DNA from: Marinilabiliaceae bacterium JC017
GTDB taxonomy: Bacteria; Bacteroidota; Bacteroidia; Bacteroidales; Marinilabiliaceae
Direction: 5' to 3'
NCBI GenBank assembly: GCA_004296775.1
Contig: RHGE01000043.1
Coordinates: 1 to 53,251 of the forward strand
DNA: 53,251 bases
Shown here: one piece after another, positions 34,498-43,449 of the stretch
Numbering within the stretch: the first letter of the stretch is position 1
Layout of the letters: each line of letters begins with the position of its first letter
Made by a program: the position numbers and the translations under genes
Notes under the pieces: model-generated
Databases searched by the model: none
Told to the model about the DNA's origin: nothing
What the model saw: the letters and a program-made list of their open reading frames with translations, nothing else

Positions 34498-36666
34498 ATG
34501 AATAAGTATTTCTTAATGGGTGTGTTTGCATTGAGTTTGGTTAGCACTTCAATAAAGGCTCAGATTAGTTATGGTGGTTTACCTTCTCAATTGGAAACTA
34601 CTCCTGAATATGTAACCATGCCTTCTCTTCCTGTATTAATGAAAGCCGAGGTTCAGGATAATAACAGCGTAGGGCCATTAACTTTTGCTCATCCCTTTTT
34701 TGTGAATTATAGCCCAGATAATTCCGGGCAGTGGACTGTGACGGATGATGGAACGCGTGTTTGGCGACTAGGAATTTATTCAAAAGGGGCAAAGAGTATT
34801 AATTTGATATTTGATCGTTTTGAAATTCCTGAAGGAGGAAAAGTATTTGTTTATAATCCGGATCGAAGTGTGGTTTTGGGGGCATTTACTGACCTTAGTA
34901 ATAAATCATCAGGGCTGTTTGCAATCGCTCCCGTTCCGGGTGATGAGGTTATTTTGGAGTATCAGGAGGAACCTGAGGTATCTAAGAAAGTGGATTTGCT
35001 TTTAAGTGCCGTAAATCATGATTATCTGGGAGTTTACAGTCAAATGATGAGTAAGGCAGGACGATTTGGTGACTCATGCGGTTGGCATCCGGAAGTAAAT
35101 TGTTTTGAAGGTAAACCGGATAAAATTAGTCAATCCGTGTGTCGGATTATTGTGGATGGAACCGAATTGTGTTCAGGCACACTATTGAATAACGTCAAAG
35201 AAGATGGAACACCCTATTTCTTAACGGCTGCACATTGTCTAAAAAAAACGCTCTCTGCCCAATCCATCGTATTCTATTTTAATTATGAAACACCTGAATG
35301 TATCTCTTTTGTGGAGGGGACAAAGATGCAAACCATATCCGGGTCTTCATTATGTGCTCAGGTTGATACCATGGATTTTGCATTAGTAAAGATGGATGAA
35401 ATTCCGCCTGCTGAATTTCGTCCTTATTATGCGGGTTGGACGCTTTCAGAATCTCCACAAGGGCCTTCTTTTGCCATCCACCATCCGATGGGTGATGTAA
35501 AGAAGGTTGCTAAAGATAATGAATCCCCCAGGGATGCTACTTTTCATCAAACGGATATTAATGGGAATCCTTTTATTAAAGATGGGCATTGGTTTATTGA
35601 GCGTTGGGACGACGGCACAACAGAAGGTGGATCATCCGGTTGTGGTTTGTTTAACTCAGATGGCTTATTAATAGGTTCTCTTTCGGGAGGGTTAGCTTCC
35701 TGTAGTCATCCTATCGAAGACTATTTTGCCCGTCTTAATAAGATGTGGGATCATCTTGGTCAGGAAAATGCTCAATTGGCTCATTGGTTAGATCCGGATA
35801 ATACTGGAGCAAAAAGTATGTCTGGTTTTGATTATTATAATGAGAAAGTGATACGTTTAAGTCATTTGGAAAAAAAGGATAATGTTGAGCTTTCATATAT
35901 GCCTGTACCCGAACAAGGATATTGGTCGGGACATAATAGTAAACAAATCCCTGCTTTTGCGGAATATTATAATGATTTAAGAAGTGGTAAACTATTGGGC
36001 GTTTATCTGATGGCAGGTAAATCAACACTTTGGTCAAATCAACGTTTTAATTTAAAAGTGTGGGCCGGCGATGAGAGTGGACCTCATGGTTTATTAGCTG
36101 AGAAGAAGGATATTTTCATTGGTAATATAAAGGAGAATCGAGAGAATTTATTTATGCTTAATGAGCAAGTTGAATTAAATGGTCCTTTTTTCGTTGGAAT
36201 AGAGATTAATTATGATATTTCCACAGATACATTGGCTTTATACCAGATAAAGCATGTAGCGAATTCTAATTCTGCCAATAGTGCGTATCTTTTGGATGGC
36301 GGACAATGGAAACCCTATGATCAGCTTTATCCGGGCGGTAAGTCAGGGGCTTATTGGATTGATCTATTGGTAGCCGATGCTGATTATATACCAACAAATG
36401 GGGAAGATATGGATGGCCCCAAGGTAAGTGTATATCCAAATCCGGTGCGGACTTCTTTTACTTTTCAGGTTAAAGATACAACTCTACAAAAAATTAAAAT
36501 AAGTGATATTAGCGGAAGGGTAATAAAGACAAAAGAAATTACCCCCGGGACCACAAAAGATATAATTTATCTGAGTGGATTACCCAAGGGTATCTATTTG
36601 GTTCAATTTATTTTTGATAGCTATCGAGAAGCAATGAAAATTGTTTATGAAGGAAAAGCTAATTAA
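34498..36666 (+). CDS. secreted trypsin-like (lysyl endopeptidase-like) serine protease with T9SS sorting domain
   Basis: A 722-aa protein started at the ATG at 34498, where a clean signal peptide begins (MNKYFLMGVFALSLVSTSIK, then AQ). The frame is open upstream into the antiporter, but a secreted protein behind twelve membrane helices is implausible. After an N-terminal beta domain comes a chymotrypsin-fold protease: His in FLTAAHC, Asp in TMDFALVKMD and Ser in TEGGSSGCGLF, followed by SGGLASCS, as in lysyl endopeptidases. Many paired Cys fit an extracellular enzyme. The last ~80 residues (VSVYPNPVRTSFTFQV ... GLPKGIYLVQF) are a type A T9SS sorting domain. RBS is weak (AAAAAGGA about 15 nt upstream). 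The stop overlaps the stop of the convergent DUF4465 gene. Confidence 0.88.
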   Translation: MNKYFLMGVFALSLVSTSIKAQISYGGLPSQLETTPEYVTMPSLPVLMKAEVQDNNSVGPLTFAHPFFVNYSPDNSGQWTVTDDGTRVWRLGIYSKGAKSINLIFDRFEIPEGGKVFVYNPDRSVVLGAFTDLSNKSSGLFAIAPVPGDEVILEYQEEPEVSKKVDLLLSAVNHDYLGVYSQMMSKAGRFGDSCGWHPEVNCFEGKPDKISQSVCRIIVDGTELCSGTLLNNVKEDGTPYFLTAAHCLKKTLSAQSIVFYFNYETPECISFVEGTKMQTISGSSLCAQVDTMDFALVKMDEIPPAEFRPYYAGWTLSESPQGPSFAIHHPMGDVKKVAKDNESPRDATFHQTDINGNPFIKDGHWFIERWDDGTTEGGSSGCGLFNSDGLLIGSLSGGLASCSHPIEDYFARLNKMWDHLGQENAQLAHWLDPDNTGAKSMSGFDYYNEKVIRLSHLEKKDNVELSYMPVPEQGYWSGHNSKQIPAFAEYYNDLRSGKLLGVYLMAGKSTLWSNQRFNLKVWAGDESGPHGLLAEKKDIFIGNIKENRENLFMLNEQVELNGPFFVGIEINYDISTDTLALYQIKHVANSNSANSAYLLDGGQWKPYDQLYPGGKSGAYWIDLLVADADYIPTNGEDMDGPKVSVYPNPVRTSFTFQVKDTTLQKIKISDISGRVIKTKEITPGTTKDIIYLSGLPKGIYLVQFIFDSYREAMKIVYEGKAN

Positions 36667-37613
36667 TCAACCACTTTAAGATTGTCCAGACAGAAATAGA
36701 CTGGTGTGCCTGAGTCAGATGAACTTAACTGGAATTCCAGGGCGTGTATTGCTCCCAGGGATTCCAGATTTATTTTCTTCCATTCATCAAGAATAAAACG
36801 TTTGTTTGATCCGTTAACCCGGTAATCAGCCAGATAAACCTTAATGGATCCTTTGGGTTGTTGATTATTATCATAGCCATTGATAGTAAGTAAAAACCAA
36901 TCGTCCTTATCAAAAGCTCTGGCAGGGATCTCTTCATCTCCATTTTTAATTACCAGGGCCGTATAAGCTGTGTTATTTACAGAAATGGACTTTAATGAAT
37001 GGTTTTTACCATCTTCAAAGTATAAGCGATGGTTTTTATTGCCTTCATTATCCTGATGGAATACAGCGAATTTTTTACTCTTTTCCGCGCCAGAAGAAGC
37101 ATTGACACTATATTGGTATTTTATGTTTTGCTCTTTTCTGGTTTCGTTGCTGATAGCATAGCCAGTCCAGTTTTCCGATCCATCAGGGTTATAAACCGGA
37201 AAAATCACCTCTTTTGTTGTATGAACGCCATCAGTTCCCTGATTGTCGTGACCTTTTTCTAGTTTAATTTCTTCAAAATCCACGATTTTCATGGTATGCA
37301 CTGTGAAGGTTACTTCATCAAAGCCACTGGGAGTAGTGATCTTAAAATAGTAGGTGTCAAAACTGAAATCATCTTTATTATGCTCATATTCTAACGGGTC
37401 TTTGGGTTCGATCACAATGCCATTAAGGCGCCATTCATATTGTGATTCGTAGTCATAAGTGATCTTTGGGCATAGTAGTAATGTGCTATCAATATTTACT
37501 TCGTATTTCTTTTCTATGTTGAAAATCTGTGGACCTGGTATTTCTTTTGTCGCGTTTTCGCAACTCCACAAACTGCCTAGGAGCAGCATTACTATCGGAA
37601 GATAATATTTCAT
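36663..37613 (-). CDS. DUF4465 lipoprotein with PKD-like domain
   Basis: A 316-aa surface or periplasmic lipoprotein: hydrophobic signal followed by LWSC (Cys about residue 18). Residues about 30-110 look like an Ig/PKD-type beta domain (TYDYESQYEWRLNG), and about 115-316 match DUF4465, with WTGYAISNETRK, DDWFLLTINGYD, SIKVYLADYRVNGS and FCLDNLKVV near the end. Members are often associated with outer-membrane uptake systems, but function is unknown. The gene ends 4 bp inside the end of the convergent protease gene; cotranscription with neighbours is unlikely. Confidence 0.8.
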   Translation of the reverse strand: MKYYLPIVMLLLGSLWSCENATKEIPGPQIFNIEKKYEVNIDSTLLLCPKITYDYESQYEWRLNGIVIEPKDPLEYEHNKDDFSFDTYYFKITTPSGFDEVTFTVHTMKIVDFEEIKLEKGHDNQGTDGVHTTKEVIFPVYNPDGSENWTGYAISNETRKEQNIKYQYSVNASSGAEKSKKFAVFHQDNEGNKNHRLYFEDGKNHSLKSISVNNTAYTALVIKNGDEEIPARAFDKDDWFLLTINGYDNNQQPKGSIKVYLADYRVNGSNKRFILDEWKKINLESLGAIHALEFQLSSSDSGTPVYFCLDNLKVVD

Positions 37614-37728
37614 TGTAATATAAAATTTTCAATAGTTTATTAAATCTTTGTAAATGCTGTTCAGGCAGTTTGTGATAAAAAGCCTTAAACTGTCAGCGTA
37701 TTACACTTAAAATTATCCTTTCTAAAAT

Positions 37729-37826
37729 CTAACCTGAATAAGCCAGAAAAGTTTTTAGGTATGGGTGTCAAGATCTTTAAATAATATTTTGCCAGTGAAC
37801 ACACGAATATCATTAGTAAGACTCTA
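37729..37826 (-). repeat. dispersed repeat family 1, diverged copy C
   Basis: Reverse-complement relative of the 2056-2159 and 2892-3008 repeats. CTAACCTGAATAAGCCAGAA, TCAAGAT, ATATTTTGCC and ACACGAATAT-ATTAGTAAGACTCTA align in order with the reversed consensus, with many substitutions and a shortened middle. It lies immediately downstream of the 37832-39256 gene. Confidence 0.65.
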
Positions 37827-37831
37827 ACGAT

Positions 37832-39256
37832 CTATAGCTGTTTGAAATAATGATCAAGGAAACCTGGTACCTGGTCACTGCCTATGCGTTTGGCAATTAT
37901 TTTTTTGTCTTTGTCAAGGATATAAATAATAGGTGTGCTATAGATATCGTATTGATTTCTGAAATCGGAACGTAAATAAGGATCGTACACATTGATAAAT
38001 TCTTCCAGATGATTTTTGGTGATAAAATCTACCCATGGTTCTTTTTCCAGTTGCGTGTAAACAGCAAAAACTTTAATCCCTTTATCGTTGTATTTGTCCC
38101 ATACTTCAGTTTTAATTTTTGGCACTTCTTTTTTACAGTGACCGCAATCTGGTTCCCAAAATAATAGGATTGTTATGGGAGCTGAAATCTCGCTTAAACG
38201 AAAATGTTCACCGGTATAAGATACCATTTTCATATCATAGGCGGTTTTGCCTAATAAATTTGGTTTCATTTTGGTGACCCGTTCATCCAGGTTCTTCAGG
38301 AAAGTAGAATCAGCCCAAGTGGCTTTACCAGAGAGGTAGTATTTTTCGCCTAGAGCCACTACCATGGCATCCATGCCCATGATTTTGCTATCATTGGCCA
38401 TGTTAAACAGGTATTGGACCAAATATCTGTAGACTTCTTCGTTCTCTTTTGATTTCTCAATTAACTTAATGGCTTCTTTAGTTAAGGTGTCGGGAACCTG
38501 AAATAGTGTTTTGGTAAAGAAATTATCTACTTTATTTGTAAAAATAGGCGTTCTCAGAAGCCGGTCATCTGTGAGATCAATATTATCGAAATAGTGTTCT
38601 TTGTAGTATTCGTAGCGTTTCCATTGGAGAACGGAATCTTTGTTTTGAGTTGTTTCCGGTACTGTGAATTCCGGTACTTCAATGTCCTGTAAGGATAATA
38701 TGAAAGCAGCTAGAAAGGTGCCTTTGTTTTCTTTTATGGTTGTTTTCCAATGGTTTTCAACTGTTTTGCTCAAGGCTTTCAGTTGATCTTTTAATTCATT
38801 GTATTTTTGGGTGTCTTTTTTTATGTTTTTTAATTGATCCTGAATCACTTTTGCTTCTTTTTGTTTTTTTAACAGGAAGCGTTGGTAATGTAAAAAGTTT
38901 TCAGATTCTTTACTTCCGTTAATCTTCATATTGGGGATGAAATCACCAGCTTTAGTGGAAACGGAGAAATCTTGATCCTCATTGATGAGGAGATCAAAAT
39001 AGGATTGATCGGGCATATAAACTACATATATTCCCCCTTTTAAGGGCTCTTCTCCTGAGAATGTTCCTTTACCGGTGGCATCCACCTGGATGGTATCTTT
39101 AACATACATCTGCTTGTTAAAGTAATAACCCAAAATGAGGGAGGTGTCTTTGATTCCTTCTACCTGCACTTTAATGTTGTAGGATTGAGCAAAGGAGATT
39201 TGCCCCAGAAGGATAAATGAAAACAGGATGGATAGTAATTTGATTTGTTTTAACAT
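37832..39256 (-). CDS. thioredoxin-fold protein with DUF4369 and DUF5106 regions
   Basis: A 474-aa exported protein. Signal peptide (about 1-23, ending ISFAQ), a DUF4369-like beta domain (about 24-120: VQVEGIKDTSLILGYYFNK), a helical DUF5106-like middle (about 125-325), and a C-terminal TlpA/thioredoxin-like domain with active-site CGHC (WEPDCGHCKKEVP, near residue 368) and cis-Pro in YSTPIIYIL. It probably reduces or isomerises disulfides in the periplasm. No partner oxidoreductase gene is next to it. Confidence 0.9.
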   Translation of the reverse strand: MLKQIKLLSILFSFILLGQISFAQSYNIKVQVEGIKDTSLILGYYFNKQMYVKDTIQVDATGKGTFSGEEPLKGGIYVVYMPDQSYFDLLINEDQDFSVSTKAGDFIPNMKINGSKESENFLHYQRFLLKKQKEAKVIQDQLKNIKKDTQKYNELKDQLKALSKTVENHWKTTIKENKGTFLAAFILSLQDIEVPEFTVPETTQNKDSVLQWKRYEYYKEHYFDNIDLTDDRLLRTPIFTNKVDNFFTKTLFQVPDTLTKEAIKLIEKSKENEEVYRYLVQYLFNMANDSKIMGMDAMVVALGEKYYLSGKATWADSTFLKNLDERVTKMKPNLLGKTAYDMKMVSYTGEHFRLSEISAPITILLFWEPDCGHCKKEVPKIKTEVWDKYNDKGIKVFAVYTQLEKEPWVDFITKNHLEEFINVYDPYLRSDFRNQYDIYSTPIIYILDKDKKIIAKRIGSDQVPGFLDHYFKQL

Positions 39257-39286
39257 GTTTTTCCTATTAAGAGACGCGAATTAACA

Positions 39287-40189
39287 TTAATTATTATGGT
39301 ATTTGGAATACCTGAGGCAAAAATACCCAAGTTTGTACAAATCCAGTAACAATAGTGAGGGGTTTTTGCTTTTAAGTTGGCGGGTGAGGCTTTTTTCGGA
39401 GGTAGTGTAAAGGAAGGCCAGGATTCTGACGAAAATAGGATACTTAATTTTTTTTACAAAATAAAGTAATTTTATCTCTTCATGAAGAGTTGGGTCTTGA
39501 TACTTTTTAGCGATGTGTATCAGGTTATCGATAGATTGTTTTGTTTTATCCAGATATTCCTTAGTAACGTCAATTCCATAATGAATAACCGGATTTACAA
39601 TGTGATGGAGGCTAATGTTGCGTTTCATTAGTTCAAGGCCAAAAAGTGTGTCCTCATGGCCATATTGTGATAATGATTCATCAAATAAGATAGAACGAAA
39701 TAGTTTCCGGTTGATTTTAAAATTTACCGTAGAGAAGCTGCGGTAAGGATTCTTTCTTCTTGTGTTTAGAGGTGTAGTTTCCCTTTCAACTCCATATTTC
39801 CAGCGTAATTGTTTTTCGGAAGAAGTTGGTTTTTCTGGATAAGTGATGCCACCTATGACAACCGGGTATTTTGATGAGGGGTAATGGAGGTAGGTTTCCA
39901 GGAAGTTGTCTTTTACCAGACAATCACAATCAAGAAATATCAGGTCATTAAATCTGGCAAGGCGGGCCAGTTCATTTCTTGCATGAGATCTTCCTTTGTT
40001 CTCGAATGAATAAAGTCTTACACTGGAAATTTTTAATAAATCACGATAGAGATTTCTGAAGTATTCATTTGAACCATCATCATAAACAATAATCTCTGCC
40101 GTTATATTGAGTGCGTCAATTTGTTCATTAAGTGAATAAACAAATTGACGCACATCATAATTGAATACCGGTAAGCAAATAGATAGCAT
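39287..40189 (-). CDS. family 2 glycosyltransferase
   Basis: A 300-aa GT-A fold transferase. Nucleotide-sugar binding motif DDGS (D37-S40) and metal-binding LDCDCLV (near residue 95) are visible; the N-terminal CLPVFNY and the ENKGRSHARNELA stretch are typical GT2. Basic/hydrophobic residues in the last ~60 residues may attach it to the membrane. Donor and acceptor are unknown. It is 3 bp after the aminopeptidase gene, so likely cotranscribed with it, though the pairing does not suggest a shared pathway. Confidence 0.88.
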   Translation of the reverse strand: MLSICLPVFNYDVRQFVYSLNEQIDALNITAEIIVYDDGSNEYFRNLYRDLLKISSVRLYSFENKGRSHARNELARLARFNDLIFLDCDCLVKDNFLETYLHYPSSKYPVVIGGITYPEKPTSSEKQLRWKYGVERETTPLNTRRKNPYRSFSTVNFKINRKLFRSILFDESLSQYGHEDTLFGLELMKRNISLHHIVNPVIHYGIDVTKEYLDKTKQSIDNLIHIAKKYQDPTLHEEIKLLYFVKKIKYPIFVRILAFLYTTSEKSLTRQLKSKNPSLLLLDLYKLGYFCLRYSKYHNN

Positions 40190-40192
40190 ATG

Positions 40193-41971
40193 CTACAGGG
40201 CTTTTGTTATTTCTTTCAACCAGGCACCTTCTTCTGCATCAAGAGCAGCAGATAAAGCATCGAATACCTCCTGGTGGTATTGGTTGATCCATTGTTTTTC
40301 TTCGTTTGTCAGCAGCTCTGCTTTTATGGCTCGCTGGTCAATGGGGCAGAGGGTGAGTGTTTCAAACTTGAGAAACTCACCAAATTCCGTTTCTTTATCC
40401 CGGGTGGTTAATATCAGGTTCTCAATGCGGATGCCGTGTTTATCTTTGCGGTATACACCAGGTTCGTTGGATGTAATCATCCCTGCATCAACAGCAATGC
40501 CATTGTCTTGTGGGCGGATGCTTTGCGGTCCTTCGTGTACACAAAGGAAGTGACCAATCCCATGCCCGGTACCGTGACCGTAGTTGAGACCATAATTCCA
40601 TAATGCTTGACGTGCCAGAATATCTAGTTGAACGCCGCGTGTTCCTTTGGGAAAATAGGCTTTGGCCAGGGCAATGTGTCCTTTTAGTACCAGGGTGAAA
40701 TCAGTTTTTTCCTCATCGGTGAGGGTGCCTAGCGGTATGGTACGTGTAATGTCAGTTGTGCCTTCCAGGTATTGACCACCGGAATCAAGCAGTAAGAAAC
40801 TTTTGGGTTCCAGTTTGCGGTCTGATTCACTGCTGGCCGCATAGTGGACAATAGCCCCATTGCTGGCATAGCCACTGATGGTGTTAAACGAATCACCTTT
40901 GAAGTTTTCCTGTTGAGCCCTGAATGACCGGAGTTTTGCTGTGGCTGAAAGTTCGGTGATATCGGCGTTGCCAACACTTCTATCGAGCCAGTAAAGAAAT
41001 TTCACCATGGCTACACCATCTTTTTTCATGGCCTTTTTGAAATTGGCAATTTCAGTGTCGTTTTTAATGGCCTTTAGCCGGGTGATAATACTTAGTCCTT
41101 CGGCTTTTTCTGACTGCGAAGGCAATGTGTTATAGATAATGGTATTGGTTTTCTGAGGATCAAGATAGACTTTTGCCAATGGTGGCATGTCTTTCAGGAA
41201 GTTATAGAAGTCAACGTAAAGGAAAATTTTGATATCTTCATTGGCCAGTTGTTTTCCGATGGAGGAGGTTACTTTATGCGGATCAATAAACAAGCTTACC
41301 TGATTTTGTGAAATAACCAGGTAGGAATGAAAGATGGGATTGTACTTCACATCTTGTCCACGCAGGTTGAGTAACCAGGCTACTTCATCCAGGGCACTTA
41401 CGACATAGTGAGTGCAATGTTTTTTCTTCATCTCAGCCCGTACCTGTTCTATTTTTTCTTTCCTGGACAAACCGGTGTATTCAACGGGTAATTCAAAAAT
41501 AGCATCTTCAGGAATTGCTTCCCGGCCCTCCCATATTTCATCCTGGAGAAAAACTTTATAATCCAGGCGGATGTCGTTCTTTTTGAATGCCTCTTTCATT
41601 TCACGTTGCTCAGCCAGGGAAACAGTTTTCCCATCGATGGCAACAACACTTCCTGCGTTTAAGTTTTCAGAGATCCATTCTTTATAATCAGGTACGCCGG
41701 GTTCGCCCGATTTGAATAGTTTGATACCGGAGTCCTGAAGTTGTTCTTCTGCTTGTAGAAAATACCTGGAATCGGTCCATAAACCGGCTTCTTCAGCTAA
41801 TATAACAACGGTACCGGCCGATCCCGTGAAGCCTGATAACCATTCGCGAAATTTCCAGTGGGATGCCGGATATTCACTTAAATGGGGATCAGCACTCGTG
41901 ACAACATACGCATCCACGCCCATGGTGGCCATTCTTAATCTTAGCTTAAATATATGATCGGCTGCAGACAT
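40193..41971 (-). CDS. pepP: Xaa-Pro aminopeptidase, M24B family
   Basis: A 592-aa large-form aminopeptidase P, hydrolysing the bond between an N-terminal residue and proline. Creatinase-type N-terminal domains occupy about 1-310. The metallopeptidase domain has the dinuclear ligands D and D in LLDSGGQYLEGTTDITRTI, His in GTGHGIGHFLCVHEG, Glu in TSNEPGVY and Glu in GIRIENLIL. A C-terminal extension is present as in eukaryotic-type and Bacteroidota enzymes. No signal peptide: cytoplasmic. Confidence 0.94.
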   Translation of the reverse strand: MSAADHIFKLRLRMATMGVDAYVVTSADPHLSEYPASHWKFREWLSGFTGSAGTVVILAEEAGLWTDSRYFLQAEEQLQDSGIKLFKSGEPGVPDYKEWISENLNAGSVVAIDGKTVSLAEQREMKEAFKKNDIRLDYKVFLQDEIWEGREAIPEDAIFELPVEYTGLSRKEKIEQVRAEMKKKHCTHYVVSALDEVAWLLNLRGQDVKYNPIFHSYLVISQNQVSLFIDPHKVTSSIGKQLANEDIKIFLYVDFYNFLKDMPPLAKVYLDPQKTNTIIYNTLPSQSEKAEGLSIITRLKAIKNDTEIANFKKAMKKDGVAMVKFLYWLDRSVGNADITELSATAKLRSFRAQQENFKGDSFNTISGYASNGAIVHYAASSESDRKLEPKSFLLLDSGGQYLEGTTDITRTIPLGTLTDEEKTDFTLVLKGHIALAKAYFPKGTRGVQLDILARQALWNYGLNYGHGTGHGIGHFLCVHEGPQSIRPQDNGIAVDAGMITSNEPGVYRKDKHGIRIENLILTTRDKETEFGEFLKFETLTLCPIDQRAIKAELLTNEEKQWINQYHQEVFDALSAALDAEEGAWLKEITKAL

Positions 41972-41978
41972 AAATTAG

Positions 41979-43046
41979 TTATTTTTTGATGGTGAGATCG
42001 CTGTTATCATTAAACAGGATAAAACTGGCATGTGATTGTGATACATTACCAATATTTCCTGAGAATGATATAACATTGTGCTCTTTAATAATAGTCAGTT
42101 TTTCTGCTTCAGGGTGAGAGAACGCTCCGGAAGAGACCTCACCATGAAGGGTATATGAATTAATATTATTTAGCTTGAGGGTTGTAGGGGCCGATTGGTT
42201 AGCCATGTTTAAGGTTTTGAGGGAGGCGTTAACTGTTAGTTCGCAATGCCCATTATTAATCTCTACCAAACCAGATGTGTTCAATCCGTTTACTTTGCAA
42301 TAAACGTGATTGCCCGTAAGGGATAGCTGGTCACATGCTTCTACCAATACCTGGTCGGTTTCCGAATGCAGGGTAAGATTATTAATCGTTCCTAATTTCA
42401 TGTGGGAGTATTGGCTTTCTCCTTTAATCATATTAGCATTCTTGATTTGCAGGTTGCTGTTGCTAAGCGACATGGTGATGCTGTCGGCCTGGTTACAGAT
42501 GGCCTCCACAAACCGTAATCGCAGGTGCGCTGATGGTTTGGTGTCAGAGTCGATTGATTGGGTTACATGTAGCTTTCCATAGGTCAGATCAAGATTGTGA
42601 TCACCGGAGATATCGCTTATCTGCACGTCACCAAATTCATTGGTAATGTGGAGCTTTTTATCTGCCGGCAGTTTAATGATGTAGTTAATGGTAAACGGAA
42701 AGATAGAGTTGAAATCTTTCTGGAATACTGTTTTCACCAGATAAGTTGAACCCGATTGGTATTTAGAAATATGAATTTGATGGAGTACTTCTTCTGCTAG
42801 GGATTGATTAGTAGAGTTAACGATGATATGAGATTCAATCTTGATGGAGTCAGAATCCCAGCTTGTAATGGTTACATTACCATGTTTATTGTTTACTGAC
42901 AGAAGTTGTATAGGGGTTCCCTTGATGTAGGTTTCTTCAGTAGTACCGTATCCGCTTTCGGTTTTTACCTGGGCATTGACAAGCATTGTTGAAAGGCACC
43001 AAAAAAAGCATATTACCCAGAGGGTAGTCTGAAAAAATCGAATCAT
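41979..43046 (-). CDS. secreted beta-repeat protein, DUF2807/DUF4097-like
   Basis: A 355-aa exported protein started at the ATG at 43046, where a signal peptide begins (MIRFFQTTLWVICFFWCLST). An upstream in-frame start at 43079 would push the signal inward. The rest is short repeating beta strands with I-x-N/S-x-G/D turns (NEFGDVQISDISGDHNLDLT), as in right-handed beta-solenoid adhesin-like domains such as DUF2807/DUF4097. Such proteins are found with anti-sigma or PspC partners in Bacteroidota, but none is next to it here. Function unknown; it follows the aminopeptidase promoter region with a short 7-bp spacing to that gene and may be its operon leader. Confidence 0.75.
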   Translation of the reverse strand: MIRFFQTTLWVICFFWCLSTMLVNAQVKTESGYGTTEETYIKGTPIQLLSVNNKHGNVTITSWDSDSIKIESHIIVNSTNQSLAEEVLHQIHISKYQSGSTYLVKTVFQKDFNSIFPFTINYIIKLPADKKLHITNEFGDVQISDISGDHNLDLTYGKLHVTQSIDSDTKPSAHLRLRFVEAICNQADSITMSLSNSNLQIKNANMIKGESQYSHMKLGTINNLTLHSETDQVLVEACDQLSLTGNHVYCKVNGLNTSGLVEINNGHCELTVNASLKTLNMANQSAPTTLKLNNINSYTLHGEVSSGAFSHPEAEKLTIIKEHNVISFSGNIGNVSQSHASFILFNDNSDLTIKK

Positions 43047-43329
43047 TTTTTTCGTGTTTTGAACGGCTAAAATAGTCAAAAACGGGGTGGTTTGAAAATA
43101 TCAACCTTTAAATACATGGGATTAAGATAGGTGAATATACTTTTCAATTGGAAACTTAATTTGCCCATGTCTAAATGGCTTAAAGCTTTAGCGGGTTAAG
43201 TTAATATGTGTATTATGTATTTATATTCCTGGTGTTGTTGATTTTATTTTGATGTAAGCGTTTGGTTTTTTATCAAATCATTACGGGTGTGATGTGACGC
43301 TGAAGGTGGTGAAATTTACTTTTGTTATT

Positions 43330-43343
43330 AGCTATCGATAGCT
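43330..43343. promoter_or_regulatory. perfect 14-bp palindrome AGCTATCGATAGCT
   Basis: Each half is 7 bp with no spacer. It may be an operator for a dimeric regulator or simply the stem of a decayed repeat; it lies downstream of alr and upstream of the 43046 gene. Confidence 0.4.
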
Positions 43344-43379
43344 CGGCCCAAATAATAGTATACACTTTTATGAGTCGTC

Positions 43380-43435
43380 AAATAAACCGAATGTAAATCC
43401 GTCTCAGATCAATTGTATAATATCTAATAGTCTAT
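43380..43435 (+). repeat. dispersed repeat family 2, copy C
   Basis: Diverged relative of 51692-51753, sharing GATGTAAATC-GTCTCAG-TC and ATCTAAT-GTCTAT blocks in the same order. Confidence 0.5.
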
Positions 43436-43449
43436 TTAATATCGACTTC

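Larger units (their letters stand above)
43047..43449. other. intergenic region with a palindrome and a dispersed repeat
   Basis: No gene. It contains a perfect 14-bp palindrome AGCTATCGATAGCT at 43330-43343 and copy C of dispersed repeat family 2 at 43380-43435. The promoter of the 41979-43046 gene must lie in the first ~150 bp but was not resolved. Confidence 0.6.
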
